Notes: generated by a model not told the origin, from the sequence alone. DNA of 64,000 nucleotides from Sulfitobacter sp. LCG007 (GCF_040801785.1 NZ_CP161805.1:3906001-3970000); one strand, 5' to 3'; counted from the first letter of the stretch, positions 32,537 through 42,455 are shown. Translations and numbers: made by a program.

Positions 32537-33157
32537 CTATCCTTCCGGATGGCCCTGGCCACCCACCTTGCCGCGCACGCCTCTCAGTCGTCGGGCTTCC
32601 TCTACAACACGCTGCGTGAGTCCACCAGAGGCGAGCGCCCCATGTATCACAGTTTGACGTCCGAATGCCAAACCCAATTCATCTGCGGTCAACCAGCCGA
32701 TATAGGTGCCGTTCTGCGGCGTGCTCAGCTTCGATTTTCCACGTCCCGATCCGTCGCTGGCCTGGATGAGGACGCGTGCCTCTTCCATCTGGAGCCAGTT
32801 CTTGACCTTCTCGTAGCCGGCAACCGCCTTGCCGGCCTTGCGCTGGAGCGAGATCAGATCGACCACACGCCGCGCCAATTGCTTCTCGACCTCCCCGACC
32901 AGCCCCGGATCGGCTTTCAGCGGGCGCTTCGCCGAACGCGAGAACAACCCCTTTGCCACCGCCTTCTCGAGTGCCGCCCGGTCAGCCGAAACGTAGATGC
33001 CGCGCCCCGGCAGACGTCCCAGGATGTCCGGCACCACTTCGCCGTCGGGGCTTGCCACGAAACGGATGAGCCGCTCCTTCGGCAACACCTCTCCCGTGGC
33101 GATGCACTTGCGTTCCGGTCCATCCGGACGATCCCTGTCTGCGCCGCCACGGCCCAT
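32537..33157 (-). CDS. YlxR-L7Ae type RNA-binding protein
   Basis: 206 residues. The N-terminal YlxR (DUF448) domain has ERKCIATGEVLPKERLIRFV and DILGRLPGRGIYVSADRAAL. A ribosomal L7Ae-like domain follows (about 95-180; ISLQRKAGKAVAGYEKVKNW). This pairing is standard in alphaproteobacteria between nusA and infB. It probably binds RNA in ribosome biogenesis or transcription; exact role unknown. ATG at 33157, 22 bases after nusA. Confidence 0.93.
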   Translation of the reverse strand: MGRGGADRDRPDGPERKCIATGEVLPKERLIRFVASPDGEVVPDILGRLPGRGIYVSADRAALEKAVAKGLFSRSAKRPLKADPGLVGEVEKQLARRVVDLISLQRKAGKAVAGYEKVKNWLQMEEARVLIQASDGSGRGKSKLSTPQNGTYIGWLTADELGLAFGRQTVIHGALASGGLTQRVVEEARRLRGVRGKVGGQGHPEG

Positions 33158-33178
33158 CTTGCGCTCCGAAGCCCGCGA

Positions 33179-34792
33179 TCAGGCTTCGGCCTCTTCCGGG
33201 TTTTCCCCGTCCGCTTCTTCTGCGGCCTCGAGTTCCGCCGGATCTACCCAGCCCAGCATGATACGTGCAGTCATGATCAGCTGCTGCGCCTCCTCGAGCG
33301 ACATGTCGAAGGGCTCGAGCACGCCGTCGTCCTTCACCCGCTCGCCGTCAACCGTGGTCCAGCCGCCGGCCAGCTCCCAGTCGGCACAGGTGGCGAAGTC
33401 CTCGAGCGTCTTCACGCCATCCTTTGCCAGCGCCTCGATCATTTGGGGTGTAAGTCCCTCGAAGTCAACCAGGCTGTCCTCGACACCCAGAGCGCGTGCA
33501 TTGTCGATCGCCGCCTTGTTGATCGCCTCCAGCACGTCGCGCGCACGCGCCTGAAGCTCGTTCGCGGTATCCTCGTCCACCCCGTCGATCGTCAGAAGCT
33601 CGTCGACGTCGACATAGGCAACTTCCTCGAGATTGGTGAATCCTTCGGAAACCAGGAGTTGCGCGAAGAACTCGTCCAGATCGAGCTGTTCCATGAAGAG
33701 CTTGGTGCGGGTTTCGAATTCCGCCTGGCGCCGCGCGCTCTCCTGCTCTTCGGTCATGATGTCGATGTCCAGACCGGTGAGCTGGCTGGCAAGACGCACG
33801 TTCTGGCCGCGCCGCCCGATGGCAAGGCTGAGCTGCTCTTCGGGCACGACGACCTCGATCTTGCCGGCTTCCTCGTCGAGCACGACCTTGGAGACCTCGG
33901 CGGGCTGCAGGGCGTTCACCAGGAAGGTCGGCTGATCCTCGTTCCACGGAATGATGTCGATCTTCTCACCCTGAAGCTCGTTGACCACGGCCTGCACGCG
34001 CGAACCGCGCATACCGACGCAGGCCCCGACCGGATCGATGGAGTTGTCATAGGAGATGACGGCGATCTTCGCGCGCGAACCCGGGTCGCGGGCCACGGCC
34101 TTGATCTCGATGATGCCGTCGTAGATTTCGGGCACTTCCATCTTGAAGAGCTCGGCCATGAACTCGGGCGCGGTCCGGGAAAGGAAGATCTGCGGGCCGC
34201 GCTGCTCGCGGCGCACGTCCTTGATGTAGACCCGGATACGGTCGTTCGGGCGATAGCTTTCGCGTCCGATCTTCTCGTTGCGGCGCAGGATGGCTTCGCC
34301 GGCACCGACGTCCACGATGACGTTGCCGTATTCCTCGCGCTTGACCACGCCGTTGATGATCGTCCCGGCCCGGTCCTTGAATTCCTCGTACTGACGATCG
34401 CGCTCGGCCTCGCGGACCTTCTGGAGGATCACCTGCTTGGCCGACTGCGCCGCGATGCGCCCCAGCTCGACCGGCGGCACCTCTTCGACCAGCGTATCGC
34501 CGATCTTGGGTTCGCTCATGTACTGCTTGGCCTGCTCGACGGTCATCTCGGCCTGGTAGTTCTCGAGCGCGTCATCTTCCACGACGGTCCGGACCCGGGT
34601 GAAGGTCGCCCGGCCGGTCTTGCGGTCGATCGACACCCGTATATCCATCTCGGCCCCGTAGCGCGACTTGGCCGCGCGGGCGAGCGACTCCTCCATCGCC
34701 TCCACGACGAGGCCCGGGTCGATCATCTTCTCGCGTGCCACGGCTTCGGCGGTTTGCAGAAGCTCCAGCTGGTTTGCGGATGTGATTGCCAT
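33179..34792 (-). CDS. nusA: transcription termination/antitermination factor NusA
   Basis: 537 residues. It binds RNA polymerase and controls pausing, termination and antitermination. N-domain to about 125, S1 domain ([20 protein letters not shown] near 135), two KH domains ([20 protein letters not shown], then [18 protein letters not shown]), and C-terminal helix-hairpin-helix repeats with an acidic tail ending [13 protein letters not shown]. The ATG at 34792 shares a base with the rimP stop (TGATG). NusA commonly represses its own operon through leader termination, which is relevant to the attenuator upstream of rimP. Confidence 0.98.
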   Translation of the reverse strand: MAITSANQLELLQTAEAVAREKMIDPGLVVEAMEESLARAAKSRYGAEMDIRVSIDRKTGRATFTRVRTVVEDDALENYQAEMTVEQAKQYMSEPKIGDTLVEEVPPVELGRIAAQSAKQVILQKVREAERDRQYEEFKDRAGTIINGVVKREEYGNVIVDVGAGEAILRRNEKIGRESYRPNDRIRVYIKDVRREQRGPQIFLSRTAPEFMAELFKMEVPEIYDGIIEIKAVARDPGSRAKIAVISYDNSIDPVGACVGMRGSRVQAVVNELQGEKIDIIPWNEDQPTFLVNALQPAEVSKVVLDEEAGKIEVVVPEEQLSLAIGRRGQNVRLASQLTGLDIDIMTEEQESARRQAEFETRTKLFMEQLDLDEFFAQLLVSEGFTNLEEVAYVDVDELLTIDGVDEDTANELQARARDVLEAINKAAIDNARALGVEDSLVDFEGLTPQMIEALAKDGVKTLEDFATCADWELAGGWTTVDGERVKDDGVLEPFDMSLEEAQQLIMTARIMLGWVDPAELEAAEEADGENPEEAEA

Positions 34793-35373
34793 CAGTCTTC
34801 TTCCTCTACAGCAGACTCGTCGGTCTGGATCTCGTCGAATTTCGTCTCGTCTATCGCGCCCGAAGCCTTGCGCTGGCGCAGCATCTCGCGGATCAGCTCG
34901 TCGGTCAGGACAAGCTTCGCGTCGCTCAGCCATTCAAATCGCAGGCCGATGGTGCCCTCGGTCACGTTGATCAGCACCTCGTCGCCCTCGATCCCGGCAA
35001 GCACGCCCTTGAAGCGGCGGCGACCGTCGATCATCTCGGCCGTTTCGATCTTGGCCTCATAGCCCTCGAACGCCTCGAAATCCTTCAGCCGGGTCAAGGG
35101 ACGGTCGATGCCGGGGCTCGAAACCTCCAGCGAATACTCGTCCAGGATCGGATCCTCTACGTCGAGGATCGCACTGACCGCCTGGCTGATCACGGCGCAG
35201 TCGTCGACCTCGATGCCGCCCTCGGGCTTGTCGGCCATGATCTGCAGCGTCGTGGACTTGCCCGACATCAGCCGGATGCGCACCAGTTCGAAGCCGAGGT
35301 CCTCGATCACGGGTGTCACGATCTCGGCCAGCCGGCGATCCATTGCAGCTTTGGCGATCAGGTCGTTGCTCAT
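34792..35373 (-). CDS. rimP: ribosome maturation factor RimP
   Basis: 193 residues. Needed for 30S subunit maturation. N-domain [20 protein letters not shown], then [20 protein letters not shown] and the family block [20 protein letters not shown]. The C-terminal Sm-like domain is followed by an acidic tail (DESAVEEED). ATG at 35373 has a GGCAGGGA site; the long upstream frame crosses the leader hairpin and is not coding. First gene of the rimP-nusA-ylxR-infB operon. Confidence 0.96.
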   Translation of the reverse strand: MSNDLIAKAAMDRRLAEIVTPVIEDLGFELVRIRLMSGKSTTLQIMADKPEGGIEVDDCAVISQAVSAILDVEDPILDEYSLEVSSPGIDRPLTRLKDFEAFEGYEAKIETAEMIDGRRRFKGVLAGIEGDEVLINVTEGTIGLRFEWLSDAKLVLTDELIREMLRQRKASGAIDETKFDEIQTDESAVEEED

Positions 35374-35426
35374 GTCCCTGCCTGGGTTGGATTGCCTCTC
35401 CCGGTGTCGATCCTGACGCGAGGCAC

Positions 35427-35450
35427 AAAAAAACGGGCGCGCGGCCCGTT
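35427..35450 (-). terminator. intrinsic terminator in the rimP leader (attenuator)
   Basis: Read leftward: AACGGGC (35450-35444), loop CGCGC, GCCCGTT (35438-35432), then T to 35427. It lies about 55 nt downstream of the promoter's -10 box and 53 bases before the rimP start, so it would stop most transcripts before the operon unless bypassed. Confidence 0.85.
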
Positions 35451-35503
35451 CAACTTTCCGGTGGAGCCTTCGGTTTGGACCCGCAAGCGCCGCTATGGGG
35501 ATG

Positions 35504-35532
35504 CATATAGTCAGACGGGTGCGGATTCGCAA
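35504..35532 (-). promoter_or_regulatory. promoter of the rimP-nusA-infB operon leader
   Basis: TTGCGA (35532-35527), a 17-base spacer, TATATG (35509-35504), reading leftward. Transcription from about 35497 gives a leader of about 70 nt to the end of the intrinsic terminator at 35427 and about 124 nt to the rimP ATG. Confidence 0.7.
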
Positions 35533-35551
35533 GCCCCGTTCGGACGGCCGG

Positions 35552-36445
35552 TCACGCCATCCACCAGCGCTCTGCCGCGCGCAGATTGTCCAGCGGCAGG
35601 GCCTTGCCCACACGCCCCGGGACGACGACAGCGCGCGAGGCCGCCTGCATCATGCTTCGCGCGTCAGGCAGCAGGGCGAAATCCGACAGATCCGGCAGGC
35701 CGGAGGTGTCCGGAAGGTCCGCCACATCGACATATCCGCCGCGCAGCGCCTCGGCACGCACCTCAGCCGACGGGATTGAGACGATCTCGACCTCGTCGAA
35801 CCAGCCCGCATGACCGTCCTTGTAATGCGCTTCGACGCGCTCTCCGACAAAGTCGCGTCCGGGCTGGAAACGCCTGACCCGATAGAGACCGGTGCCGATG
35901 CCCCCGGCCATCGCCTCGTCGACGCGGGCCTCGGGATAGATGACATAGCGCGGGTCGGACAGCCGATAGGGAAACTGCGGAGCGGGCGCGTCGAAAGCGA
36001 CCCTCAGGGAATGGCTGTCAGTCACCTCGATCCGCCGGATCCCGGCAAGCCCGGCGGCGCGGTGCCGTTCGAGCGAGGCCGCCGCATCAACTGCGGTAAA
36101 GTCGGATCCGTCGTGGAAGGATACGCCACGGCGCAGGGAAAAGCGCCAGCCCGTCGCGTCGGCATTCGCCTCCCAGCCGGTCGCAAGCTCACCGCGCAGC
36201 GTTCCGTCGGCGGCGATCTCGGTGAGACAGTCGAACACGCAACCGGCGCCGGCCACCTGCATGAAAAGGCCCGAGGCCCGACCCGCGTCGAAACTGTCCT
36301 GGCGTCCTGCGCCGGACAGGGCCATGCGCAGGCGCCCGCCGCGCGTCGGGTCGGCCCGGGCGCCGACCCCCGCCGCTGCCAGCAGCGCAGCCGCCGCACC
36401 CGTGGTGAAGAGCGCCCGGCGGTCCATGCGCGACGCCCGGCTCAC
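35552..36445 (-). CDS. short Tat-exported family-5 solute-binding protein
   Basis: 297 residues, only about 55-60% of normal family-5 (oligopeptide/nickel, SBP_bac_5) length. A Tat-type signal ([20 protein letters not shown]) is followed by the usual N-lobe: [60 protein letters not shown]. It stops after a compact lobe, without the second ligand lobe. No ABC permease is nearby. The start GTG (36445) overlaps the pip stop as GTGA; an ATG six codons in begins the Tat signal directly. Either a specialised short form or a stable truncation. Confidence 0.75.
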   Translation of the reverse strand: MSRASRMDRRALFTTGAAAALLAAAGVGARADPTRGGRLRMALSGAGRQDSFDAGRASGLFMQVAGAGCVFDCLTEIAADGTLRGELATGWEANADATGWRFSLRRGVSFHDGSDFTAVDAAASLERHRAAGLAGIRRIEVTDSHSLRVAFDAPAPQFPYRLSDPRYVIYPEARVDEAMAGGIGTGLYRVRRFQPGRDFVGERVEAHYKDGHAGWFDEVEIVSIPSAEVRAEALRGGYVDVADLPDTSGLPDLSDFALLPDARSMMQAASRAVVVPGRVGKALPLDNLRAAERWWMA

Positions 36446-37413
36446 CGGTCGGCGATCCCGTCCATGACGCGGACCAGCTCAGAGCTGATCCCCGGCTCGG
36501 ACAGCGCGTGGCCGGCGGTCCGGATCATCCTCAGATCGCAGCTCTTCCAGCCCTGCGCGAGCGCATGGGCCCCTTCGGGCGGGCAGATCATGTCGTAGCG
36601 TCCCTGCACGATGACGCCGGGAATATCGGCGATCCGGTCCATCTGCGCCAGGATCTGCCCGTCGAAATCGAGAAATCCCGCATGGGTGAAATAGTGGTTC
36701 TCGAGTCGCGCGAAGGCCCGCGCATAATCGCCCGGACTCTCGCTCGGCGCGCCTGTGGAATGGACCGAGGCAAGCGCGTTCTCCCATCCGGACCAGGCCC
36801 GGGCAAAGCGTGTCTCGGTCGGCAGGTCACCGCAGAAAAGCCGCCTGTTGTAGGCCGCGATCAGGTCGTCGCGCTCATCCTCGGGAACCATGTTGGCGAA
36901 GCGCGCCCAGACCTCGGGCCAGAAACGCCCCGCGCCACCGCCGTAGAACCAGTCGAGTTCACGCTGGGTCATCAGGAAGACGCCGCGCAGGACCAGATGG
37001 CGCACGGCTTCGGGGTGGGACTGCGCATAGACCAGAGACAGCGTCGCGCCCCAGCTTCCGCCGAAAACGACCCAGTCGCGGATACCGAAAGTCGTGCGTA
37101 TCTGCTCGATGTCGCGGACCAGATGCCACGTCGTGTTGTGCTCGACCGATGCATGCGGACGCGAACGGCCGCAGCCGCGCTGATCGAACAGGATCACGCG
37201 ATAGATCTTCGGATCGAAGTATCGCCGCATCGCCGGGCTGCAGCCGCCGCCGGGCCCGCCATGCAGCACCACAACCGGAAGGCCCCTGGGATTGCCGCAT
37301 TGCTCGACGTAAAGACTGTGCCCGTCGCCGACGTCCATCATGCGCTGATCGAAAGGATCGATCGGCGGGTAGAGGTATTGCACTGCGCGCTTTTGATCCG
37401 CGTTCCTGTCCAT
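36442..37413 (-). CDS. pip: proline iminopeptidase
   Basis: 323 residues, alpha/beta hydrolase of the S33 family that frees N-terminal proline from peptides. Oxyanion motif [20 protein letters not shown], nucleophile elbow GGSWGATLS, catalytic Asp in [10 protein letters not shown] and His in AGHALSEPG, all present. [14 protein letters not shown] is the family hallmark. ATG at 37413; further upstream open sequence is shadow of the ubiG region. It is divergent from ubiG and overlaps the short binding-protein gene downstream. Confidence 0.95.
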   Translation of the reverse strand: MDRNADQKRAVQYLYPPIDPFDQRMMDVGDGHSLYVEQCGNPRGLPVVVLHGGPGGGCSPAMRRYFDPKIYRVILFDQRGCGRSRPHASVEHNTTWHLVRDIEQIRTTFGIRDWVVFGGSWGATLSLVYAQSHPEAVRHLVLRGVFLMTQRELDWFYGGGAGRFWPEVWARFANMVPEDERDDLIAAYNRRLFCGDLPTETRFARAWSGWENALASVHSTGAPSESPGDYARAFARLENHYFTHAGFLDFDGQILAQMDRIADIPGVIVQGRYDMICPPEGAHALAQGWKSCDLRMIRTAGHALSEPGISSELVRVMDGIADR

Positions 37414-37463
37414 TATCGACCTATATAAAGCCCGTTGGGCAAGAGAGTACATGGGAGACGACA

Positions 37464-38210
37464 ATGCCGATGCAACAAACGACAGTCGATCCGGGCGAGA
37501 TCGCAAAGTTCGAGGCGATGGCGGCAGAATGGTGGAATCCATCGGGCAAGTTCAAGCCGCTTCACATGCTCAATCCCTGCCGGCTCGACTACATCAATTC
37601 CCAGATCGCCGCCGAGTTCGGGCGTTACCTGAAGGCGCCGTCGCCCTTCGCGGGGCTCCGGCTTCTCGACATCGGGTGCGGCGGCGGGCTTCTGTCCGAA
37701 CCCATGGCCCGGCTCGGTGCCGAGGTGGTCGGCGCCGATGCGGCCGAGCGCAACATTCCCGTGGCGCGGCTCCATGCCGAGAAGTCCGGTCTCGACATCG
37801 ACTACCGCCATACCACTGCCGAGGCCCTGGCAGAAGCGGGCGAGCGGTTCGACGTGGTCCTCAACATGGAGGTGGTCGAACACGTCGCCTCGCCGCCGGA
37901 CTACCTGCGCGCGGTCCACGATCTCCTGAAGCCCGGCGGGCTGCATGTCTGCTCGACCCTCAACCGCAATCCGAAATCCTACATGATGGCGATTGTCGGT
38001 GCCGAACATGTGATGCGCTGGCTGCCGAAGGGGACCCATGACTGGTCGAAGTTCATCACGCCGGACGAGCTTTTCCAGCTCCTGCGCGACGCCGGGCTCG
38101 ACCCCGTGGACCGCAAGGGATTCGTCTTCAATCCCCTAGGCTGGTCCTGGCATGTTTCCGACCGCGATCTCAGCGTGAATTACGTCACGGCGAGCCTGCG
38201 TCCCGCCTAA
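37464..38210 (+). CDS. ubiG: ubiquinone biosynthesis O-methyltransferase
   Basis: 248 residues. It performs the two O-methylations in ubiquinone synthesis. N-terminus [20 protein letters not shown] is the UbiG hallmark; SAM motif [21 protein letters not shown] near 68-87; [13 protein letters not shown] and [12 protein letters not shown] further on. ATG at 37464 follows GGGAGACGACA. Divergent from pip with 50 bases between starts; its stop overlaps the convergent MarR gene. Confidence 0.97.
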   Translation: MPMQQTTVDPGEIAKFEAMAAEWWNPSGKFKPLHMLNPCRLDYINSQIAAEFGRYLKAPSPFAGLRLLDIGCGGGLLSEPMARLGAEVVGADAAERNIPVARLHAEKSGLDIDYRHTTAEALAEAGERFDVVLNMEVVEHVASPPDYLRAVHDLLKPGGLHVCSTLNRNPKSYMMAIVGAEHVMRWLPKGTHDWSKFITPDELFQLLRDAGLDPVDRKGFVFNPLGWSWHVSDRDLSVNYVTASLRPA

Positions 38211-38650
38211 CCGCGCGGCCCCATCTGGCGGCGCATCTCGCGCAGGATCGGCAGCGCGGCGCGCACCCTGTCCTCGCCCAGTTCAGCGACGGCCTGGGTG
38301 ATCATCGGCGTGATCGATCCCACCGCCTGGTCGCGGGCGGCGCGTCCCGCCGGGCTGATCGAGACCAGCTTGCGCCGCGCGTCTTCCCAATCCGGCCGGA
38401 CGTGGATGTAGCCGGACCATTCCAGCTTGCCCAGCGTGTTGCTCATGGCGCCGCGGGTGACGTGGAAGATCTCGGCCAGCTGGGCAGGTGTCCGTTCGCC
38501 TTCGTGCCAGGCGAGATGGTTGAGAACCGAGAAATGCGAAATCTCCATCCCCTTGGGCAATACCCTGCTCAGCCGGTTGCGCACCACCTGGTCCGCGGCC
38601 AGCACCTCGCTGAAAAGCGCGATGGCGAGTGCATTGCGGTCGTCGCTCAT
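38207..38650 (-). CDS. MarR family transcriptional regulator
   Basis: 147 residues. Winged-helix repressor with [20 protein letters not shown], the recognition helix region [20 protein letters not shown] and the wing [20 protein letters not shown]. It probably binds DNA as a dimer and responds to a small ligand; target unknown. ATG at 38650 overlaps the stop of the amidase gene upstream (ATGA), so it is co-transcribed with that gene and grxC. Confidence 0.92.
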   Translation of the reverse strand: MSDDRNALAIALFSEVLAADQVVRNRLSRVLPKGMEISHFSVLNHLAWHEGERTPAQLAEIFHVTRGAMSNTLGKLEWSGYIHVRPDWEDARRKLVSISPAGRAARDQAVGSITPMITQAVAELGEDRVRAALPILREMRRQMGPRG

Positions 38651-39480
38651 TCCGGGCCGACGAAGGGACGCGCATTGGCGAGACTCGGAACGCGGCCGCG
38701 GGCCTCGGCAACCCTGTCCATGTCGAGATCGAAAAGGTAGACCCCCGGCGCTTCGCCAGCATCCAGCAGCACCTCCCCCCAGGGCGAGACGACAAGCGAA
38801 TGGCCCCAGGTCCTGCGCGTCTTGTTGCGCGCACTTGCATGTTCGCCCGTCTGGGCCGGCGCGATGACGAAAACGCCCGATTCGATGGCACGCGTCCGCA
38901 GCAGGCTTTCCCAATGTGCGGCACCCGTGACCGGCGAGAAGGCCGCAGGGACCGTCAGGATATCGGCCCCGGCGTTTGCCAGCGCCGAATAGAGCAGCGG
39001 AAAGCGCATGTCGTAACAGATCGTCATTCCGATGTTGGCGAAGGGAGTCCGCGCCATCACCGCGCGATCACCGGGCCGGTATCCGGCGGACTCGCGGAAG
39101 GTCTCCTCCGGCGTGACCTGCACATCGAACATGTGAATCTTGTCGTAGCGCGCGACGATCCCGCCGTCGGGATCGACCAGGAACGACCGGTTGGCGAAAC
39201 GCCCGTCCGAATCGTCGGTCTTGAGCGCGAGCGACCCGATCAGCAGCCAGATTCCCCTTTCCTTCGCCGCCGCGCGCAGGCCGGCGAGGGTCGCGTCCGC
39301 GTCTTCGCGCGCAAGCACCTCCTGCTGATGCGCCCGGCTGGTCGAGACGCAGTTCGTCACCTCCGGCGTGAGAACGAACCGAGCGCCCTGGTCTGCGGCC
39401 TCCGCGAGATACTCGAGCGTCCTTGCCAGGTTCGCCGCCGGATCGTCGCTCGCGTTCAGCTGAAGGATGGCACAGCGCAT
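38647..39480 (-). CDS. carbon-nitrogen hydrolase (Nit1-type amidase)
   Basis: 277 residues of the nitrilase superfamily. Catalytic triad visible: Glu in FVLTPEVTN, Lys in RYDKIHMFDVQV, Cys in MTICYDMRFP. RYDKIHMFDVQVTPEETFRE is typical of the branch that includes Nit1/NitFhit and deaminated-glutathione amidase, so repair of deaminated glutathione is the best guess; direct linkage to grxC supports glutathione metabolism. ATG at 39480 shares a base with the grxC stop (TGATG). Confidence 0.9.
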   Translation of the reverse strand: MRCAILQLNASDDPAANLARTLEYLAEAADQGARFVLTPEVTNCVSTSRAHQQEVLAREDADATLAGLRAAAKERGIWLLIGSLALKTDDSDGRFANRSFLVDPDGGIVARYDKIHMFDVQVTPEETFRESAGYRPGDRAVMARTPFANIGMTICYDMRFPLLYSALANAGADILTVPAAFSPVTGAAHWESLLRTRAIESGVFVIAPAQTGEHASARNKTRRTWGHSLVVSPWGEVLLDAGEAPGVYLFDLDMDRVAEARGRVPSLANARPFVGPE

Positions 39481-39737
39481 CACGCCGCCAGAAGCCCGTC
39501 GAGCTTTCCGGCGCGTTCCAGCGCGTAGAGATCGTCGCAGCCGCCGACATGCGTGTCGCCCACGAAGATCTGCGGCACGGTGCGCCCGCCATTGGCGCGC
39601 TGGACCATCTCGGCACGGCGCTCGGGTTCGGACATCACGTCGACCTCGGTGTAGCTGACGCCCTTTTCGGTCAGCAGACGCTTCGCGGCATGGCAGAAGC
39701 CACAAAGCGGCGTTGTGTAGATTTCGACGGCTTTCAT
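39480..39737 (-). CDS. grxC: glutaredoxin 3
   Basis: 85 residues. Glutathione-dependent thiol-disulfide oxidoreductase. Active site PLCGFCHAAKRLL near residues 9-21 (CGFC instead of the common CPYC, both cysteines kept), cis-Pro in RTVPQIFVGDTHVGGCDDLY. ATG at 39737 has an AGGAT site; a TTG six codons upstream is less likely. Operon order grxC - amidase - marR, with overlapping codons at each junction. Confidence 0.95.
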   Translation of the reverse strand: MKAVEIYTTPLCGFCHAAKRLLTEKGVSYTEVDVMSEPERRAEMVQRANGGRTVPQIFVGDTHVGGCDDLYALERAGKLDGLLAA

Positions 39738-39773
39738 CACACGGATCCTCGACAAAGGGAGATTGTCGGGAAT

Positions 39774-40505
39774 TTAGGTATCTTTGGCAACGCGCGCCAG
39801 TGTCACCACGTAGACCGGGCCCGATCCCGCCCGGATGCAGGCGTCGGCGGCGCAGGCCAGCGTCGCGCCCGAAGTCATCACGTCATCGACCAGCAGCACG
39901 GGTCGCCCGACAAGGCGATGGCGCCGGTGCGGATGCACGTCGATTGCCCCGCGCACGGATTCAAAGCGTAGGTCGCGGCTTTTTCCGTCAAGGCTGGGCG
40001 TCCGCCAGCGGCGCACCAGAAGGTCCATGCAGGCTGGCCGCCCGATCTGGACCGACAGCTCGCGGGCAAGCAGGGCCGACTGATTGTAGCGCCGCCGCAA
40101 CAGCCGCAACCAGTGCAGCGGCACCGGCGCGACAAGCAGGTTGTCGCGCGGCAGGTCGCGCAGCGCGTTCGCCATCCAGAGCGCGGCGGGCTTCGCGATT
40201 TCCTGCCGGTCTCCATGCTTGAGCGCAAGCACCAGGCGCCGTGCCGTGTCCCGGTAGACCAGCGCCGCACGCCCGCGGTTCCACGGTCTGGCGATCCTGA
40301 GACAGTCGTCGCAACACAGGCCCGGCTCTTCCTCGGAGCCCGGCAGCGGCATCCCGCAGATGTCGCAGATCGCGCCTCCGATGAAGGGGGTATCGACCCA
40401 GCAGGGGCCGCAGAGGCCGAACTCGCTGTCCACACCCGTACCGCAGGCGAGACAGCGCGGCGGGTAGATCAGCGAAACGGCCGTTTGAATTGCGCTGGCT
40501 GCCAT
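39774..40505 (-). CDS. ComF family phosphoribosyltransferase-like protein
   Basis: 243 residues. The N-terminal double zinc finger has CLACGTGVDSEFGLCGPC, CDICGMPLPG and CCDDC. It precedes a phosphoribosyltransferase domain with YNQSALLARELS and the PRPP loop VLLVDDVMTSGATLACAADA. ComF is linked to DNA uptake in transformable bacteria; in non-competent ones its role is unclear. ATG at 40505 is only 14 bases from the divergent methyltransferase ATG. Confidence 0.92.
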   Translation of the reverse strand: MAASAIQTAVSLIYPPRCLACGTGVDSEFGLCGPCWVDTPFIGGAICDICGMPLPGSEEEPGLCCDDCLRIARPWNRGRAALVYRDTARRLVLALKHGDRQEIAKPAALWMANALRDLPRDNLLVAPVPLHWLRLLRRRYNQSALLARELSVQIGRPACMDLLVRRWRTPSLDGKSRDLRFESVRGAIDVHPHRRHRLVGRPVLLVDDVMTSGATLACAADACIRAGSGPVYVVTLARVAKDT

Positions 40506-40519
40506 CCTATTTTCGCTCC

Positions 40520-41338
40520 ATGACCCAGCCCCCCACGATGACCGACACCCGGGTGCTTGCCCTGCACCGCAGGCGCGCGGACCCCGACGCGCTCTTTCTG
40601 CAGAAGGCGGCGGCTGACGAGCTCGAAGATCGTCTGGCGATGGTTAACAGGCAGTTTATCGCGCCGGCTGTGGTGACACCCTACCCGGGCGTCTGGCAGG
40701 ACCGCCTGCCCGGCGCGCGGATAATCCAGGACTCCGGCACGCTCGATCTGGAACCCAACGCGCACGATCTTGTCATCCACGCGTTGGGCCTGCACTGGTC
40801 GAACGATCCGGTGGGTCAGCTCATCCAGTGCCGGCGCGCCCTGCGTCCCGACGGCTTGTTGATGGCGGCGTCGCTGGGCGGCCGGACGCTCAACGAACTG
40901 CGCCGCTGTCTGGGCGAGGCCGAGATCGCGGTCTCGGGAGGGCTTTCGCCGCGCATCGCGCCGATGGGCGACATCCGCGATCTGGGGGCGCTGCTGCAAC
41001 GGGCGGGGCTGGCGATGCCGGTGGCCGACAGCCTGACCCTTTCCGCAGAGTATCTCGACGCCTTTCACCTGATGCGCGACCTGCGCGCCATGGGCGAGAC
41101 CAGCGCCCTTGCCGCGCGCCGCCGCGAGACGCCTGCCCGTGCGCTCTTCGCGACCGCCGACCGTCTCTACGGCAAGCACTTCGCGACGGAAGGCGGCAGG
41201 ATCCCGGCCAGTTTCGAGATCGTGGTGCTGACCGGCTGGGCACCGGACGCCGCGCAGCCGCAACCGCTGCGGCCCGGCTCTGCCACCGCGCGCCTGGCCG
41301 ACGCGCTCGATGCGCCCGAGATGAAGCTTCGCGATTGA
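40520..41338 (+). CDS. class I SAM-dependent methyltransferase (BioC/NDUFAF5-like)
   Basis: 272 residues. Pattern of the alphaproteobacterial relatives of BioC and mitochondrial NDUFAF5: FLQKAAADELEDRLAMVNRQ, LVIHALGLHWSNDPVGQLIQ, LRPDGLLMAASLGGRTLNEL, and LYGKHFATEGGRIPASFEIV. The glycine-rich SAM motif I is weak, as is usual in this branch. A role in biotin synthesis or complex I assembly is possible but not shown. ATG at 40520 or 40538 are both possible; neither has a strong ribosome site. Confidence 0.8.
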   Translation: MTQPPTMTDTRVLALHRRRADPDALFLQKAAADELEDRLAMVNRQFIAPAVVTPYPGVWQDRLPGARIIQDSGTLDLEPNAHDLVIHALGLHWSNDPVGQLIQCRRALRPDGLLMAASLGGRTLNELRRCLGEAEIAVSGGLSPRIAPMGDIRDLGALLQRAGLAMPVADSLTLSAEYLDAFHLMRDLRAMGETSALAARRRETPARALFATADRLYGKHFATEGGRIPASFEIVVLTGWAPDAAQPQPLRPGSATARLADALDAPEMKLRD

Positions 41339-41396
41339 CCGCCCCGCCAAACCGTCTATCTCAGCCGGACGGCCGATGAACGAAAGGGACTGCCAG

Positions 41397-42455
41397 ATGC
41401 TCGACAGCGCCGGAACGGCCATACGACCCGCGCACGCGCCAGCCGATCACCCCGCAGTGCCGGTTCAGAAGATCGGAGTCCTGCTGGCGAACCTCGGCAC
41501 CCCCGACAATTACGACTACTGGTCGATGCGCCGCTATCTCGGGGAATTCCTGTCGGACCGGCGGGTTATCGACTACAGCCCGTGGAAATGGCAGCCGCTG
41601 CTCCAGCTCGTGATCCTGTCCAAGCGTCCCTTCACCAGCGGGGCCGCCTACAAGTCGATCTGGAACCATGAGGCGGGCGAGAGCCCGCTGATGACGATCA
41701 CGAAGGCGCAGACCGCCAAGATTGCCGCCGAGATGCAGAAACGCCACGGCGACGGGATCATGGTCGATTACTGCATGCGCTATGGAAATCCCTCGACACG
41801 CTCGAAGGTGCGCTCGATGATCGAGGCCGGATGCCGCAGGATCTTCTTCCTGCCGCTCTACCCCCAATATGCCGGAGCCACTGTCGCGACCGCCAACGAC
41901 GCCTTCTTCAAGGCCCTTCTGTCCGAGAAATGGCAACCCGCCACGCGGACGCCTGCGCCCTACTTCGATCGGCCCGACTATATCGAGGCCCTCGCCCAAT
42001 CCGTCGAGCGGGCGTATGCCGCGATGGAGAAGGCGCCCGACATCCTTGTCTGCTCCTACCACGGTCTGCCGGAGCGCTACCTGACAGAAGGCGACCCGTA
42101 CCATTGCCAGTGCCAGAAGACGACGCGCCTGCTGAAAGAGCGTCTGGGCTGGGCCGATGACAGGATCAAGACCTGCTTCCAGTCCCGCTTCGGCCCCGAG
42201 GAATGGCTCAAGCCCTATACCGTCGAGGAAGTCGCGCGTCTGGCCGAGGCAGGAAAGAAATCCATCGCCGTGATCGCGCCCGCATTCTCGGCCGACTGCA
42301 TCGAGACGCTCGAGGAGATCAACGAGGAGATCCGCGAGAGCTTCGAGCATGCCGGGGGCGAGACGTTCACCTACATCCCCTGTCTGAACGACGACGATGC
42401 GCATATCGAGGCGCTGTCGAACGTGATCGACGACAATCTTGCCGGCTGGATCTGA
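41397..42455 (+). CDS. hemH: ferrochelatase
   Basis: 352 residues. It inserts Fe(II) into protoporphyrin IX, the last step of haem synthesis. KIGVLLANLGTPDNYDYWSM, the porphyrin-binding YCMRYGNPS, LPLYPQYAGATVATANDAFF, the catalytic His in CSYHGLPERYL (about 221), CQCQKTTRLL, and APAFSADCIETLEEINEEIR are all present. ATG at 41397 has AAAGGGAC seven bases upstream; the in-frame ATG at 41376 is an alternative. Membrane-associated cytosolic enzyme. Confidence 0.97.
   Translation: MLDSAGTAIRPAHAPADHPAVPVQKIGVLLANLGTPDNYDYWSMRRYLGEFLSDRRVIDYSPWKWQPLLQLVILSKRPFTSGAAYKSIWNHEAGESPLMTITKAQTAKIAAEMQKRHGDGIMVDYCMRYGNPSTRSKVRSMIEAGCRRIFFLPLYPQYAGATVATANDAFFKALLSEKWQPATRTPAPYFDRPDYIEALAQSVERAYAAMEKAPDILVCSYHGLPERYLTEGDPYHCQCQKTTRLLKERLGWADDRIKTCFQSRFGPEEWLKPYTVEEVARLAEAGKKSIAVIAPAFSADCIETLEEINEEIRESFEHAGGETFTYIPCLNDDDAHIEALSNVIDDNLAGWI

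Noticed and set aside
35427-35500. tRNA gene upstream of rimP (as metY in Escherichia coli)
   Set aside because: No cloverleaf, no T-loop GTTCGA-type sequence and no CCA-end context; only a promoter and terminator hairpin are seen.
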